Part shown: positions 30,786 through 39,655 of the stretch, one piece after another
Numbering within the stretch: position 1 is the first letter of the stretch
Layout: every line of letters begins with the position of its first letter
Assembly (NCBI RefSeq): GCF_030815415.1
Contig: NZ_JAUSWW010000001.1
Location: 6,510,001-6,574,000 of the forward strand
From: Streptomyces canus
GTDB taxonomy: Bacteria; Actinomycetota; Actinomycetes; Streptomycetales; Streptomycetaceae
Direction: 5' to 3'
DNA: 64,000 nucleotides
Position numbers and translations under genes: made by a program
The notes under the pieces: model-generated
The model's database searches: none
What the model saw: the letters and a program-made list of their open reading frames with translations, nothing else
What the model was told of the DNA's origin: nothing

Positions 30786-31528
30786 CGATGGAGAAGGACG
30801 TCGAGCTGATGGCGGTCCTGCTGGGGGAACCCACGCGAGGACAGGGGCCGGATGCCGCGGCCGGGCACGCGGCCGCGGAACGCGACATGGCCGCCGTACG
30901 GGAGCACCTCCACTGGATCGGTGACGGGCTCGCCCGAAAGGCCCCTGGCCGGCCGACCCCCGAGCCCGAGACCGAGACCGAGACCGCGCCGGACCCTGAG
31001 CCTGCGTCGGAGTCCGGGCGGGTGCGCGGGCGGCGGAGGCGTCTGGGGCCCTTCGCGCTCGCGGCGTCCGTGGTCGTCGCGCTGCTGGGGACGGGCACGG
31101 CGTACTTGCTGGCACACAACGGCCTCGCGGGCGATGCGTCCGAGGCCGTGCTCACCGACGAGGGGCTCATCGCGTGCTCCAGCGCTGTCGTCGAGGGCAC
31201 GGTGGAGCGGGTCGAGCCGGCGGACGGGAAAGACCGCTACCGGATCGTGCTGGACGTGGATCGCCACTACAAGCCGACGAGCGGGCAGCGGCGGCTCACC
31301 TTCACCGACGAAGGGGCGAACGTACCGGCGTACTACCGGACCGGGGTGCGCCTGCTCGTCCTGGTCTCCAGTCTCCCCGGCGAGGGCCCGGACACCTACC
31401 GCGCGGGTGACCCGCCCTATCCCGAGGGCCGGACCGGACCCGCCCGCGACGCCCTGGAAGCGGGGCGCCTGCGGGTCGAGAGGGCGCTGCCCGCCGCGCA
31501 GGACATCACCTGCGAGGGCGGGGACTGA
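30782..31528 (+). CDS. Membrane-bound anti-sigma-like protein (copy 2)
   Basis: A 248-residue single-pass protein of the same plan as copy 1: acidic N-terminus (VELMAVLLGEPTRG, VREHLHWIGDGLARKA), Pro/Glu/Thr linker, Arg-rich stop RVRGRRRRLG, helix FALAASVVVALLGTGTAYLLA, and an outer domain with ACSSAVVEGTVERVEPADGK and a C-terminal ITCEGGD. GTG 30782 overlaps the sigma stop (GTGA); an ATG follows at 30788. Probably the partner regulator of sigma copy 2; no classical zinc anti-sigma motif. Confidence 0.7.
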   Translation: MTMEKDVELMAVLLGEPTRGQGPDAAAGHAAAERDMAAVREHLHWIGDGLARKAPGRPTPEPETETETAPDPEPASESGRVRGRRRRLGPFALAASVVVALLGTGTAYLLAHNGLAGDASEAVLTDEGLIACSSAVVEGTVERVEPADGKDRYRIVLDVDRHYKPTSGQRRLTFTDEGANVPAYYRTGVRLLVLVSSLPGEGPDTYRAGDPPYPEGRTGPARDALEAGRLRVERALPAAQDITCEGGD

Positions 31529-31548
31529 ACCGGCCCCGCACATGGCGA

Positions 31549-31578
31549 GGGGCGGGCCCCCGAGTGGAAGCCCGCCCC
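31549..31578. terminator. Hairpin between sigma locus and S8 protease
   Basis: Stem GGGGCGGGC (31549-31557) with GCCCGCCCC (31570-31578), between convergent genes. Confidence 0.7.
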
Positions 31579-31595
31579 CGACTGCCGTACTGGTG

Positions 31596-34500
31596 CTACG
31601 GCGTGACCTTCTCGATCTTCACGCTGCCGATGCCCGCGACCGTGCCGCGGGCGTTCACCAGCTGGGCCTGGCCGAAGAACTCACGGCCCTCCGGAGCGGC
31701 CGCCAGGGCGGTGACGCTCGCGGTGGCGTTCACCGAGGCGCCCGTGCCCAGCTTCACCGCGGATCCGTCGACGGTGACGGTGCCCAGGGCGGCGGAGAAG
31801 AACACGTCCTGGTAGTCGTACGCCGTCGAACCGGCCGGGATCGCGTAGCCGATGACCTGGATGGTGTAGGTACCGGCGGCGGGGTTCGCCACCGAGACGG
31901 ACTCCTCGGAGTCGCCGTCGGCGGAGGTGCCGGCCTCCTCGCCGTTGCCGTCCAGGACGACCAGGTCGAGGTCGGCGGCCGCGTCGGAGACGTTGCCGAT
32001 GGCGACGTCCAGCGACTTGGCGCCCTCGGGGACCTCGACCGTGGTGACCTGGGTCTCGCCGTTGGCGATGGTCGGGCGGGCCGACTTGGCCGAGCCGAGC
32101 GGGCCGCCGACGAGCTTGCCGTCGAGTGCGGCGAAGTTGTTCGTCACCTTCCAGGAGGCGGTGGTCGGGGTGCCGACCTTGGCCTCGGGCACGGTCACGA
32201 CCTCCGGGTCGAAGGTGGCGCCGAGGACGGCGACGTCCAGCTTGTACGGGTTGTCGAGCAGCGGCGACGTACGGCGCGACTCGACCTCGATCTCCCACAC
32301 GCCCGGCAGCGGGTTCGCGTACGACCGCACGTCGGGGCGGCAGCCGTTGCCGTCGAGGTAGTTGTTGTAGCAGAACGGCGTACCGGCGAACGCGGAGTCC
32401 TCCGCGGACACGCCGTACGGGTGGATCGACATGAACCGGGTCTGGCTCTTGTCCTTCAGCCCGCCGATGGCGACCTCGAGGGACTTGGCGCCCTCGGGGA
32501 CGGTCACGAAGTAGTGCTGCGAGCTGTTGCGCTGGACCGTGTTGGACGCCGAGTAGGTGTACTTCAGCGGCGTCGAGACCACGACCGTGTTCAGGATCTG
32601 CTTGTCGATGCCCTCGGTCCTCGGGTCGTCGACCTCGAGGATCGCGCTCTTGAGACCGGCGGTCGGCGCCCTCGCGGCGATCTTGACGGTGACCGGCTTG
32701 TTGAGCTCCAGCTTGACCTCGTCCGAGCCGACGATCGAGAAGGTGCCGGCGGCGTTGTTCTCGAGGTGCAGCTCGTGACGGATCGCCTTGTCGGCGCCGG
32801 ACGTGCGGGTGATGGTGACCTCGTACGACTTCTTGACGCCGACCTTCAGGCCGCCCTCACGGTCGTAGATGCCGGTGCCGAAGCCCGGCGTCTTCAGGAA
32901 CTGGTCGATCGCGGTGTCGACCGGCGCCTTGACGGTGTAGTCGTTGGCGGTCGCGCCGTCCTTGATGGAGTCCCACGCGTCCTCGATGTTGATGAGGCCC
33001 GCACCCTCCTCGTACGCCTGCACACCCTTGATGTGGTCGGCGGTCGAGGTCAGCGCCGTGCGCAGGTTCTTCGGGGTGAGCGTGATGCCCTTGGCCTTGG
33101 CGGCCGACAGCAGCAGCGCCGAGGCGCCCGCGGCCTGCGGGGACGCCATCGAGGTGCCCTGGAGCATGCCGTAGCCGGCCGGCAGCGAGTAGCCCGACTC
33201 GGCGACCGGGGCGCCCGGCAGCCAGGTCTGGATCGTGTTGATCGCGGCACCCGGGGCGACCAGGGTCGGCGTGAAGCCCCCGTCCTCACGCGGGCCGCGC
33301 GAGGAGAACGGCATCATCGCGTACGACTTCGTCACGGCCGAGCCGTAGTTGGAGTACCACGTCGCCTTGGAGATCGAGGCGCCGACGGAGATCACCTTGT
33401 CGGCCAGACCGGGGTCGCCGATGGTGTTGGCACCCGGGCCGGAGTTGCCCGCGGAGATCACGAGCTGGACGCCGTAGGTGTCGATGAGGCGCGTGTAGAG
33501 CTCGGCGCGCGCGTTGTTGCCGTCGTTGAGCGCGGGCAGACCGCCGATGGACATGTTGACGATGTCGACACCACGGTTGGCGACGAGGTCGATCATGCCC
33601 TCGGTGAGCGCGATGTTGGTGCAGCTCGGGCCGAACACACAGGCGCGGGACGACACGAGCTTCGCGCCCGGGGCGGCACCGTTCATCTTGCCGCCGAACA
33701 GGCTGTTCGCGGCGGTGATGCCGGCGACGTGCGTGCCGTGCTCGCTGGAGATCATGCCGATGTTGACGTAGTCGGCCTTGGCGCCGGAGGCGTTGTAGAC
33801 GACGTCCTTGCGGATCTCGGCGACGAAGGGGATGCGCTCGGAGACCTCGGTCGCCGGGTTGTCCGTGCCGAAGTAGGCGATCTGGTGGCCGTCCTTGTAC
33901 GGCTTCAGAGCCTCTTCGTCGGTGAAGTCCTGGTCGTCGTCGAGGTCGACGCGCATCGTGCCGGCCGCGGCGTCGTAGAGCACGCCCCAGGCGTCGGTGG
34001 TGTCGCCGTCACGGTTGACGTCACCCAGCTGGTCGCCGCCGGAGGTCACGGACTCGTAGAAGTAGTTGAACTTGTACGAGCCTGCGGGCGCCTTGAAGTT
34101 CTCGGCGGTGCCGCCCACGGGGGTCGCCGAGAAGGTCGGGCCCGCCACGGAGGTGAGCATCCGCCGCCAGGAGAGGTCGCCGTCGGAGACCGGGTCGGTG
34201 GAGGTGACCCAGTCGACGACCTTGCGCTCACCGGTGGTGGTCTTCTGCAGCGACGGGTGGGCGAGGTCGATGCCCGAGTCGAGGATGCCGATGGTGATGC
34301 CGCGGCCGTCCGCCTTCGGGTGGTCCTCCACGAAGTCGACGGCGCCCGTCTCGAAGGACGGGTTGTACGGGTTCTCGGCAGGGGTCTTCTTGCCGGGCGC
34401 CCTGGGCGTGGCCGCCTTGCTCACGGCTGCGCCCTTGGAGGTGTCCGCGCTCGGCGTCGGGTCGTCCAGCGGGATCTCCTGGCGCAGGTCGATGCCGTGC

Positions 34501-34910
34501 ACGGAGGAGAGCTTGACGGCGGCGGCGATGGCCGAGTCCGCCTTCGCGGTGGGGATGGTGGCGCGGACGTAGCCGACCTTGTCGAAGGTGCGGCCCACGA
34601 GGCCGCCGGCCACGGCGTCCAGCTGCTTGGCGACCTGCTCGGTCTGCCCCGGAGCGGTCGCGATCATCATCGAGATGTTCTTGTCGCCGTCGGCCTTGGC
34701 CTCGGCGAGCAGGTCCGCGTCGTCCGAACCGAGCTTGTCGTGGGCGGACTTGACGCCCGGGTCGGCCGCGGCGGGCGCGTCGGCAGCGGCGACGGCCAGG
34801 GGAATCGGCCCGGCCGCGGAGAGTGCGGCCACGAGACCGGCGGCCACGGCAATACGCACCACGCGTCTCGCGCCGCCCGATATCGGTTCGCGCTGGGGGG
34901 TGAGGGTCAT
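31596..34910 (-). CDS. Secreted subtilisin-like serine protease (S8)
   Basis: A 1104-residue exported protease. Signal peptide (RRVVRIAVAAGLVAALSAAG), inhibitor-type propeptide (about 45-130), catalytic domain with Asp in GILDSGIDLAHPSL, His in EHGTHVAGI and Ser in GTSMASPQAAG, a large insertion between the Asp and His, and a C-terminal half of beta-rich, pre-peptidase-like domains (two PEGAKSLEVAIGGL / PEGAKSLDVAIGNV repeats). It degrades extracellular protein. ATG 34910 has AAGGGA 5 nt upstream; ATG 34916 is also possible. The promoter region carries a 28-bp palindrome. Confidence 0.93.
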   Translation of the reverse strand: MTLTPQREPISGGARRVVRIAVAAGLVAALSAAGPIPLAVAAADAPAAADPGVKSAHDKLGSDDADLLAEAKADGDKNISMMIATAPGQTEQVAKQLDAVAGGLVGRTFDKVGYVRATIPTAKADSAIAAAVKLSSVHGIDLRQEIPLDDPTPSADTSKGAAVSKAATPRAPGKKTPAENPYNPSFETGAVDFVEDHPKADGRGITIGILDSGIDLAHPSLQKTTTGERKVVDWVTSTDPVSDGDLSWRRMLTSVAGPTFSATPVGGTAENFKAPAGSYKFNYFYESVTSGGDQLGDVNRDGDTTDAWGVLYDAAAGTMRVDLDDDQDFTDEEALKPYKDGHQIAYFGTDNPATEVSERIPFVAEIRKDVVYNASGAKADYVNIGMISSEHGTHVAGITAANSLFGGKMNGAAPGAKLVSSRACVFGPSCTNIALTEGMIDLVANRGVDIVNMSIGGLPALNDGNNARAELYTRLIDTYGVQLVISAGNSGPGANTIGDPGLADKVISVGASISKATWYSNYGSAVTKSYAMMPFSSRGPREDGGFTPTLVAPGAAINTIQTWLPGAPVAESGYSLPAGYGMLQGTSMASPQAAGASALLLSAAKAKGITLTPKNLRTALTSTADHIKGVQAYEEGAGLINIEDAWDSIKDGATANDYTVKAPVDTAIDQFLKTPGFGTGIYDREGGLKVGVKKSYEVTITRTSGADKAIRHELHLENNAAGTFSIVGSDEVKLELNKPVTVKIAARAPTAGLKSAILEVDDPRTEGIDKQILNTVVVSTPLKYTYSASNTVQRNSSQHYFVTVPEGAKSLEVAIGGLKDKSQTRFMSIHPYGVSAEDSAFAGTPFCYNNYLDGNGCRPDVRSYANPLPGVWEIEVESRRTSPLLDNPYKLDVAVLGATFDPEVVTVPEAKVGTPTTASWKVTNNFAALDGKLVGGPLGSAKSARPTIANGETQVTTVEVPEGAKSLDVAIGNVSDAAADLDLVVLDGNGEEAGTSADGDSEESVSVANPAAGTYTIQVIGYAIPAGSTAYDYQDVFFSAALGTVTVDGSAVKLGTGASVNATASVTALAAAPEGREFFGQAQLVNARGTVAGIGSVKIEKVTP

Positions 34911-35220
34911 CGGCATCCCTTGTAGGTAAAGGAACGTGCGGTGGCGGTCGGGACCGATCGGTCCTGACCGCAGACGTCCGGAAATGCGACCCCGGACGAT
35001 CGCACAGCTTTACGCATGGGAAGGATGTTTAGGGAGAGTTGACTGAATCGATATGGACGCATGGGGGAAACCCCCTATGGCATCAGGTGAGTTAACCGGC
35101 ATACCGGACGAACCGATGTACTGATCCGGCTCCTTTGTGCTCTCCTTGCCATGGTCTGGTCAAACCTTTACGATCTCCCCCACTCAAGATCACGAAGTTT
35201 TTGCAGGGGCGGAGCGTGCA
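34911..35220. other. Divergent promoter region of S8 protease and 35221 gene
   Basis: No gene. It contains the 28-bp palindrome at 34944-34971, an A+T-richer stretch (34995-35080) likely to carry the protease promoter, and TGGTCAAACCTTTACGAT (about 35157-35174) upstream of the rightward gene. Individual -10/-35 boxes are not clear. Confidence 0.4.
34944..34971. promoter_or_regulatory. 28-bp palindrome upstream of the S8 protease
   Basis: Arms GCGGTC and GACCGC surround a perfect GGACCGATCGGTCC core, with only one mismatched pair in 28 bp. It lies 34 bp upstream of the protease start codon, in the probable 5' leader or promoter. Operator for an unknown dimeric regulator, or an mRNA hairpin. 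Confidence 0.65.
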
Positions 35221-36021
35221 GTGGGAATGCCGGAAATCCACTTCCCGAAATGGGGGGTCTGGGCAGCGGCGGTCGTCGCCGCGGCGGCCGTGACCGGGGG
35301 AGTGCTCGTGCTGCCGAGCGCCGGGTCCGACGCCAGGACCCTGGACTCGGAGCCCGAGGTGGTGGCTCACGCCCTGGAGAGCGTGGAGTTCGAGAGCGTC
35401 GGGCAGATGGCCGTGACCTCGCCCGCCGTGGTCCGCGCGACCGTGACCGCGGTGAACCCGGGACGCATCGTCGGCGCCGGCGAGACCGCCGAGCCTGGCG
35501 AGGAGAGCGCGGCCACCCAGGCCCGAGAGGTGACGCTCCAGGTCACCCAGGCGTTCTCGCCGAACGGCCGCACCACCTTCCCGGCCCCGATCAAGGTCGA
35601 GGAATGGGGCTGGGACGCCAGCGGCGACGGCTACCAGGTCAACAACTACAAGTGGAGCGAGGTCGGCAAGGAGTACGTGTTCTTCCTGCGCGGCACCGCG
35701 GCCACCGGCTGGAACGTCATCAGCACCGAGGGCCGGGCGGAGATCGGCGCCGACGGGTTCCTCTCCTCGTCGGCCGAGGAGGGCTCGGAGCTGAAGCAGA
35801 GCATCGAGAGCTACGACTTCATCGACCTGTCGATCTACCTCAAGCGGATCTACGACACCAAGAACCCGCCGCCGGATCTGCCGACCGCCGCCGAGATGCC
35901 GGTCGCCGGGCCCTCCGGGTACGAGAACTCGCCGCTTCCGACGGCCGGCGCCACCGCGGAGCCCACCGACCTGGGCACCAACGACGGCTCGGAACCCACC
36001 CCGTACCCCTCCTCCACCTGA
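35221..36021 (+). CDS. Exported or membrane-anchored protein with sigma-locus-like outer domain
   Basis: A 266-residue protein from GTG 35221 (GGAG 6 nt upstream). One N-terminal membrane helix or signal anchor (VWAAAVVAAAAVTGGVLVL), then an extracytoplasmic domain (AVVRATVTAVNPGRI, REVTLQVTQAFSPNG, GKEYVFFLRGTA) with the same style as the outer domains of the two anti-sigma-like proteins, and a Pro/Thr-rich C-terminus. First gene of a three-gene unit with a secreted metalloprotease and another small membrane protein. Function unknown. Confidence 0.75.
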   Translation: MGMPEIHFPKWGVWAAAVVAAAAVTGGVLVLPSAGSDARTLDSEPEVVAHALESVEFESVGQMAVTSPAVVRATVTAVNPGRIVGAGETAEPGEESAATQAREVTLQVTQAFSPNGRTTFPAPIKVEEWGWDASGDGYQVNNYKWSEVGKEYVFFLRGTAATGWNVISTEGRAEIGADGFLSSSAEEGSELKQSIESYDFIDLSIYLKRIYDTKNPPPDLPTAAEMPVAGPSGYENSPLPTAGATAEPTDLGTNDGSEPTPYPSST

Positions 36022-36034
36022 AATGAGAGAGCAA

Positions 36035-36559
36035 ATGTCACGTACGACGCGTCGTCCGCTGTGGGTCGCGCTGGCGGCGGTGCTCCTGGCCTCCCTCTCC
36101 TCGCCGGCGCACGCGAGTCACGATGACTCCGGCATGGACCCGGACAACAGGCAGCAGGCCGTCAAGGGATTCGACCTGACGGTCAAGGGCAAGGGGGCCA
36201 TGGAGTGGGGCAAGGAGCAGCTCGAACGCAGCGTCATCACCACCTCGTGGGGTGGCGGGGACATCCAGGTCCACGACTACAAGACGGACAACGTGACGTG
36301 GGCGGGTCAGACCAGGTGCAAGGACTGGAACGCGCTCTTCACGTCGTGTGACGTCATCACCATCCAGTTCAACACCGCCATGTATCACGACGACTTCGAG
36401 TGGCTCACCATGGGCTGCCACGAGTTCGGGCACACCGGCGACCTCGGGCACCGCAAGGCGTCGAACGACACCGACAACAACTCGTGCATGCGCTCCACGA
36501 CGGCGGCCTACTACAGGTTCGACCAGCACGACCTCAACGCCATCAAGGCGGGGACGTGA
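36035..36559 (+). CDS. Secreted metzincin-type zinc protease
   Basis: A 174-residue protein with signal peptide (RRPLWVALAAVLLASLSSPAHA) and the complete metzincin zinc motif HEFGHTGDLGH (HEXXHXXGXXH), followed by NNSCMRS where metzincins have a Met-turn. Cysteines C-K-D-W and C-H may form disulfides. Small, like snapalysin but not closely similar. ATG 36035 is preferred (GAGAGAG 6 nt upstream); ATG 36023 is possible. Its stop overlaps the next gene (GTGA). Confidence 0.75.
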   Translation: MSRTTRRPLWVALAAVLLASLSSPAHASHDDSGMDPDNRQQAVKGFDLTVKGKGAMEWGKEQLERSVITTSWGGGDIQVHDYKTDNVTWAGQTRCKDWNALFTSCDVITIQFNTAMYHDDFEWLTMGCHEFGHTGDLGHRKASNDTDNNSCMRSTTAAYYRFDQHDLNAIKAGT

Positions 36560-36942
36560 TATCCAGGCGTACCCGCCTCGGCGTGGGCGCGGCGGTGCTC
36601 GCCGTCGGCCTCGGCGCCGCACTGCTGGGTTACCGGTGGTCCACGGCGGACGACTTCGCCGACGCCAAGGCGCAGGCGGCCTTCTGTCGTACGGCGTCGC
36701 CGCTGGACCTCCAGACCGTGAACGACCTGGGCCTGCACGACAAGCACCACATCCTCGAGGATCTGAGCGAGCAGGCGCCCGACGGCGTCCACGACGACTT
36801 CGGCGCGCTCCTGGACTGGTACGACCACTTCGATCCGGAGGACGAGAAGGACGCGCGTACGGCGAGTTTCGCCGTGGGTGAGTTCATCGAGCGCAGCTGC
36901 GACGAGATCAACATCGGCGGGGTGCGCGTCGCGGACGACTGA
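36556..36942 (+). CDS. Small membrane-anchored protein
   Basis: A 128-residue protein from GTG 36556, which overlaps the metalloprotease stop. N-terminal Arg-rich tip and one hydrophobic helix (LGVGAAVLAVGLGAALLGY), then an acidic domain (LGLHDKHHILEDLSEQAPDG, WYDHFDPEDEKDAR) with two cysteines (FCRTAS, ERSCDEI). Probably displayed outside the membrane. Possibly a partner or inhibitor of the protease; unknown family. Confidence 0.7.
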   Translation: MISRRTRLGVGAAVLAVGLGAALLGYRWSTADDFADAKAQAAFCRTASPLDLQTVNDLGLHDKHHILEDLSEQAPDGVHDDFGALLDWYDHFDPEDEKDARTASFAVGEFIERSCDEINIGGVRVADD

Positions 36943-36960
36943 GCGGCGTCCGGTCGCCAT

Positions 36961-36992
36961 GAGGGCGGGTTCCCCGATGGGGGCCCGCCCTC
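36961..36992. terminator. Hairpin between convergent genes
   Basis: GAGGGCGGG (36961-36969) pairs with CCCGCCCTC (36984-36992), between the small membrane protein gene and the CGNR regulator gene. Confidence 0.75.
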
Positions 36993-36998
36993 GGTGCG

Positions 36999-37526
36999 TC
37001 AGGACTCCCGTGCGCGCGCGTAGTGCCGCGACGCCTTCGCCCGGTTTCCGCAGGCCGCCATCGAGCACCAGCGCCGGGTGCCGTTCCGCGAGGTGTCGAA
37101 GAAGTGCAGGATGCACGCCTCGTGGGCGCAGCCGCGGATCCGGTCGGGCGCGGTGCTGAGGAGCTCCAGGTAGTCGCGCGCGGCGAGCCAGGCGGGCCCC
37201 CAGGCGGGGTCGCGGAACTCCGGAACCTCGCCGGGCCCTGACGCGGTGAGGGTGGCCCGGATCCGGCCGTGCTCGAGGACGGCGTCCAGGGGTGCCGCGG
37301 CGGCTTCATGGACGGCCTTGTGCAGCGCGTCCCGCGCCTGGAGCACATGCCGCAGGGTGGGCGCGTCCGCCTCGAACCGCCCGTCGAGCGCGTTGGCGCC
37401 GAGCCACACCGCCAGCCCGTCGATGTCGGTCAGCAGGTCCTGCACGGCTCCCTCCCGCATCCACCGCGTGTTGAGCAGGTCGAGCGCGAGGGGCTCGCCG
37501 GTGAGGGGACGGGGGTCGGCGGACAT
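36999..37526 (-). CDS. CGNR zinc-finger / ABATE-domain regulator
   Basis: A 175-residue protein. N-terminal ABATE domain (LALDLLNTRW, DGLAVWLGA) and C-terminal CGNR zinc finger CAHEACILHFFDTSRNGTRRWCSMAACGNRAKA, with four cysteines. Members are presumed stress-related transcription factors. ATG 37526. Divergent from the VOC gene, 110 bp apart, which it may regulate. Confidence 0.9.
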   Translation of the reverse strand: MSADPRPLTGEPLALDLLNTRWMREGAVQDLLTDIDGLAVWLGANALDGRFEADAPTLRHVLQARDALHKAVHEAAAAPLDAVLEHGRIRATLTASGPGEVPEFRDPAWGPAWLAARDYLELLSTAPDRIRGCAHEACILHFFDTSRNGTRRWCSMAACGNRAKASRHYARARES

Positions 37527-37636
37527 GTGGGGGCTCCCTTCCGTGCTAACCGCTCAAGGGTACGTGACTGGTTGCGCCGACTGTCTATAACCCTTAATGT
37601 TGCTTTGACAGGTTAGACCAGCTGAAGGGGACAGCC

Positions 37637-38080
37637 ATGACCTTGCGCACCGGCCACATCGGTCTGAACGTCACCGAGCTCGACCGCTCCCTCGCCTTCT
37701 ACCGCGACGTCCTGGGCTTCGCCCTGATCGGCGAGGGCAAGGAGGAGGACCGGCGGTACGCCTTCCTGGGCGACGGCGACAGCCTCGTCCTCACGCTCTG
37801 GCAGCAGGCCGGGACGGGCTTCGAGGGCGACCGCGCCGGACTGCACCACCTCGCCTTCGAGGCGGACTCCATCGAACGGGTCAGGGAGTACGAGCAGGCG
37901 CTGCGGGCGTACGGAGTGGACTTCGCCTACGAAGGGGTCGTCGCCCATCGCGAGGGCGCGGCCTCGGGCGGCATCTTCTTCCATGACCCGGACGGCACCC
38001 GTCTGGAGATCTCCGTGCCGAGCGGCGCACAGGGCGCGCCGGCACCGGTCGAGTCAGCTCCCACCTGCGGCTTCTTCTAG
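37637..38080 (+). CDS. VOC (glyoxalase/bleomycin-resistance) family protein
   Basis: A 147-residue VOC protein made of two beta-alpha-beta modules. HIGLNVTELDRSLAFYRDVLGF supplies the first metal His, LHHLAFEADS the second and DPDGTRLEIS the Glu. Likely a metal-dependent dioxygenase, isomerase or resistance protein; the exact reaction cannot be told. Divergent from the CGNR regulator; the next gene starts 3 bp after its stop. Confidence 0.9.
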   Translation: MTLRTGHIGLNVTELDRSLAFYRDVLGFALIGEGKEEDRRYAFLGDGDSLVLTLWQQAGTGFEGDRAGLHHLAFEADSIERVREYEQALRAYGVDFAYEGVVAHREGAASGGIFFHDPDGTRLEISVPSGAQGAPAPVESAPTCGFF

Positions 38081-38082
38081 AC

Positions 38083-38967
38083 ATGGGCGTCTATCACGCG
38101 GGCTCGCGGACCGTGCAGGAGCGGCTCGGGGTGCGGGAGCAGGCGGACCACGTGGGGCGGGCGATCGGCGAGGGCATCAAGCCGGTCGCGGCGGCCTTCC
38201 TCGAACTCCAGCCGCTCCTGGTGCTGGGCGCCGCCGACCCGTCGACGGGCCAGGTCTGGGCATCGCCGCTCTCCGGAACGCCGGGGTTCGTCCGGGCCAC
38301 CGGCCCGCACCGGATGTCGGTGGCCGGCGGGGTCCCGGAGACCGACCCGCTCGCCACCGCCCTCGCCACCCCCGGCACACCCGTCGGCACGATCGCCCTC
38401 GACCCGCGCACCCGTCGCCGTATGCGCCTGAACGGCCGACTCCGGCCGACGGCACGGGGATTCGCGGTGGAGGCGGAGAAGGTGTTCGCCAACTGCCCGA
38501 AATACCTGCAGAGGAGAGAGTCGTACGAGGTGGTGGGCGACCGGAGACGGGGAGTTGTGGTACGGGGCGGTGAACTTGGTCCGGGGCAGGCGGAGTTCAT
38601 CTCCGCGGCCGACACGTTCTTCATGGCGACCGTGCACTCCGGCACCGCTGCCGAGACCAGCCATCGGGGCGGCAACCCCGGCTTCGTGCACATCGATTCA
38701 CCCCGTGAGCTGAGCTGGCGGGACTACCCGGGCAACTCCATGTTCCTCACCCTGGGGAACCTCGCGGCGGACCCGAGGGCCGGACTGCTGTTCCTGGACT
38801 GGACGAGCGGGACGACACTGCAACTGGCGGGCGAGGCGCACACGGAGTTCGGGACGGAACGCCGGGTGCGGTTCACGGTGACCGAGGTGGTGGAGACGCC
38901 CTCGGCGGTGCCGCTGCGCTGGTCGGCGCCCGAATACTCGCCCGCGAATCCGGAGCCGGCGGGCTAA
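38083..38967 (+). CDS. Pyridoxamine-phosphate-oxidase-like FMN protein
   Basis: A 294-residue protein of the PNPOx-related split-barrel type (QVWASPLSGTPGF, FISAADTFFMATVHSG, GNPGFVHI, GNSMFLTLGNLAADPRAGLLFLDW). Such proteins bind FMN or F420 and reduce small molecules. Two split-barrel-like halves seem present. ATG 38083 directly after the VOC stop implies co-transcription with it and the Nudix gene. Confidence 0.85.
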   Translation: MGVYHAGSRTVQERLGVREQADHVGRAIGEGIKPVAAAFLELQPLLVLGAADPSTGQVWASPLSGTPGFVRATGPHRMSVAGGVPETDPLATALATPGTPVGTIALDPRTRRRMRLNGRLRPTARGFAVEAEKVFANCPKYLQRRESYEVVGDRRRGVVVRGGELGPGQAEFISAADTFFMATVHSGTAAETSHRGGNPGFVHIDSPRELSWRDYPGNSMFLTLGNLAADPRAGLLFLDWTSGTTLQLAGEAHTEFGTERRVRFTVTEVVETPSAVPLRWSAPEYSPANPEPAG

Positions 38968-38976
38968 CTTCCGTAC

Positions 38977-39423
38977 ATGCGGAAGAAGCTGAGGGTGGCG
39001 GCCTACGCCATATGTGTCCGTGACGGCAAACTCCTGCTCGCCCGCTGGATCGACGACTCCGGCAGGCCGGAGTGGATCCTGCCGGGCGGCGGGATGGAAC
39101 ACGGGGAGGACCCGTACGACACCGTCCTGCGGGAGGTGGACGAGGAGACGGGCTACGCCATCGAGATCACCGGACTGCTGGGCGTGGACACCCGCCGCCA
39201 CACCTACACCCGCCGCTTCGGCCGGGTCGTCGACCACCACGCGCTCCGGCTCGTCTACGAGGGCCGGATCACCGGCGGTGAGCTCCGCCACGAGATCGGC
39301 GGCTCCACCGACATGGCCGCCTGGCACGACCTGGACGCGGTGGCCGGACTGAACCGGGTGCCACTGGTCGACATCGGGCTGCGGCTGTGGCGCGAGCGGC
39401 CGGCGGCGGGGCGGGCGGTATAG
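38977..39423 (+). CDS. Nudix hydrolase
   Basis: A 148-residue Nudix protein with the box GGMEHGEDPYDTVLREVDEETGY (G-x5-E-x7-R-E-x2-E-E-x-G pattern), which binds Mg2+ and cleaves nucleoside diphosphate-X bonds. Substrate unknown. ATG 38977 lies 9 bp after the previous stop. Confidence 0.92.
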   Translation: MRKKLRVAAYAICVRDGKLLLARWIDDSGRPEWILPGGGMEHGEDPYDTVLREVDEETGYAIEITGLLGVDTRRHTYTRRFGRVVDHHALRLVYEGRITGGELRHEIGGSTDMAAWHDLDAVAGLNRVPLVDIGLRLWRERPAAGRAV

Positions 39424-39655
39424 CGGTCGTACCCCTGAAAATGAACACGGAGTGACCGCCTCCCGGCCGTTCGAGGTGCGGTCGTGGACGCGGAGGGTGG
39501 CCCAAGATCCACGTACGGTGATCGGCGTTGCGCGTTGCGGTCTCGTTCACGCACAGGTCATTCCCGGTGCCAACGATCCACAGTGAGCGGGTTGTTCGCG
39601 ACAGCGAGTCCCCCGCGACCACTGCCGACGCGTTCGCACTCGGGGAGACCGCGCC

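Noticed and set aside
30852..34925. 1357-codon plus-strand open frame over the S8 protease
   Set aside because: Shadow of the minus-strand subtilisin, which has signal peptide and full catalytic triad; the plus frame is Arg/Gly/Asp-rich without motifs.
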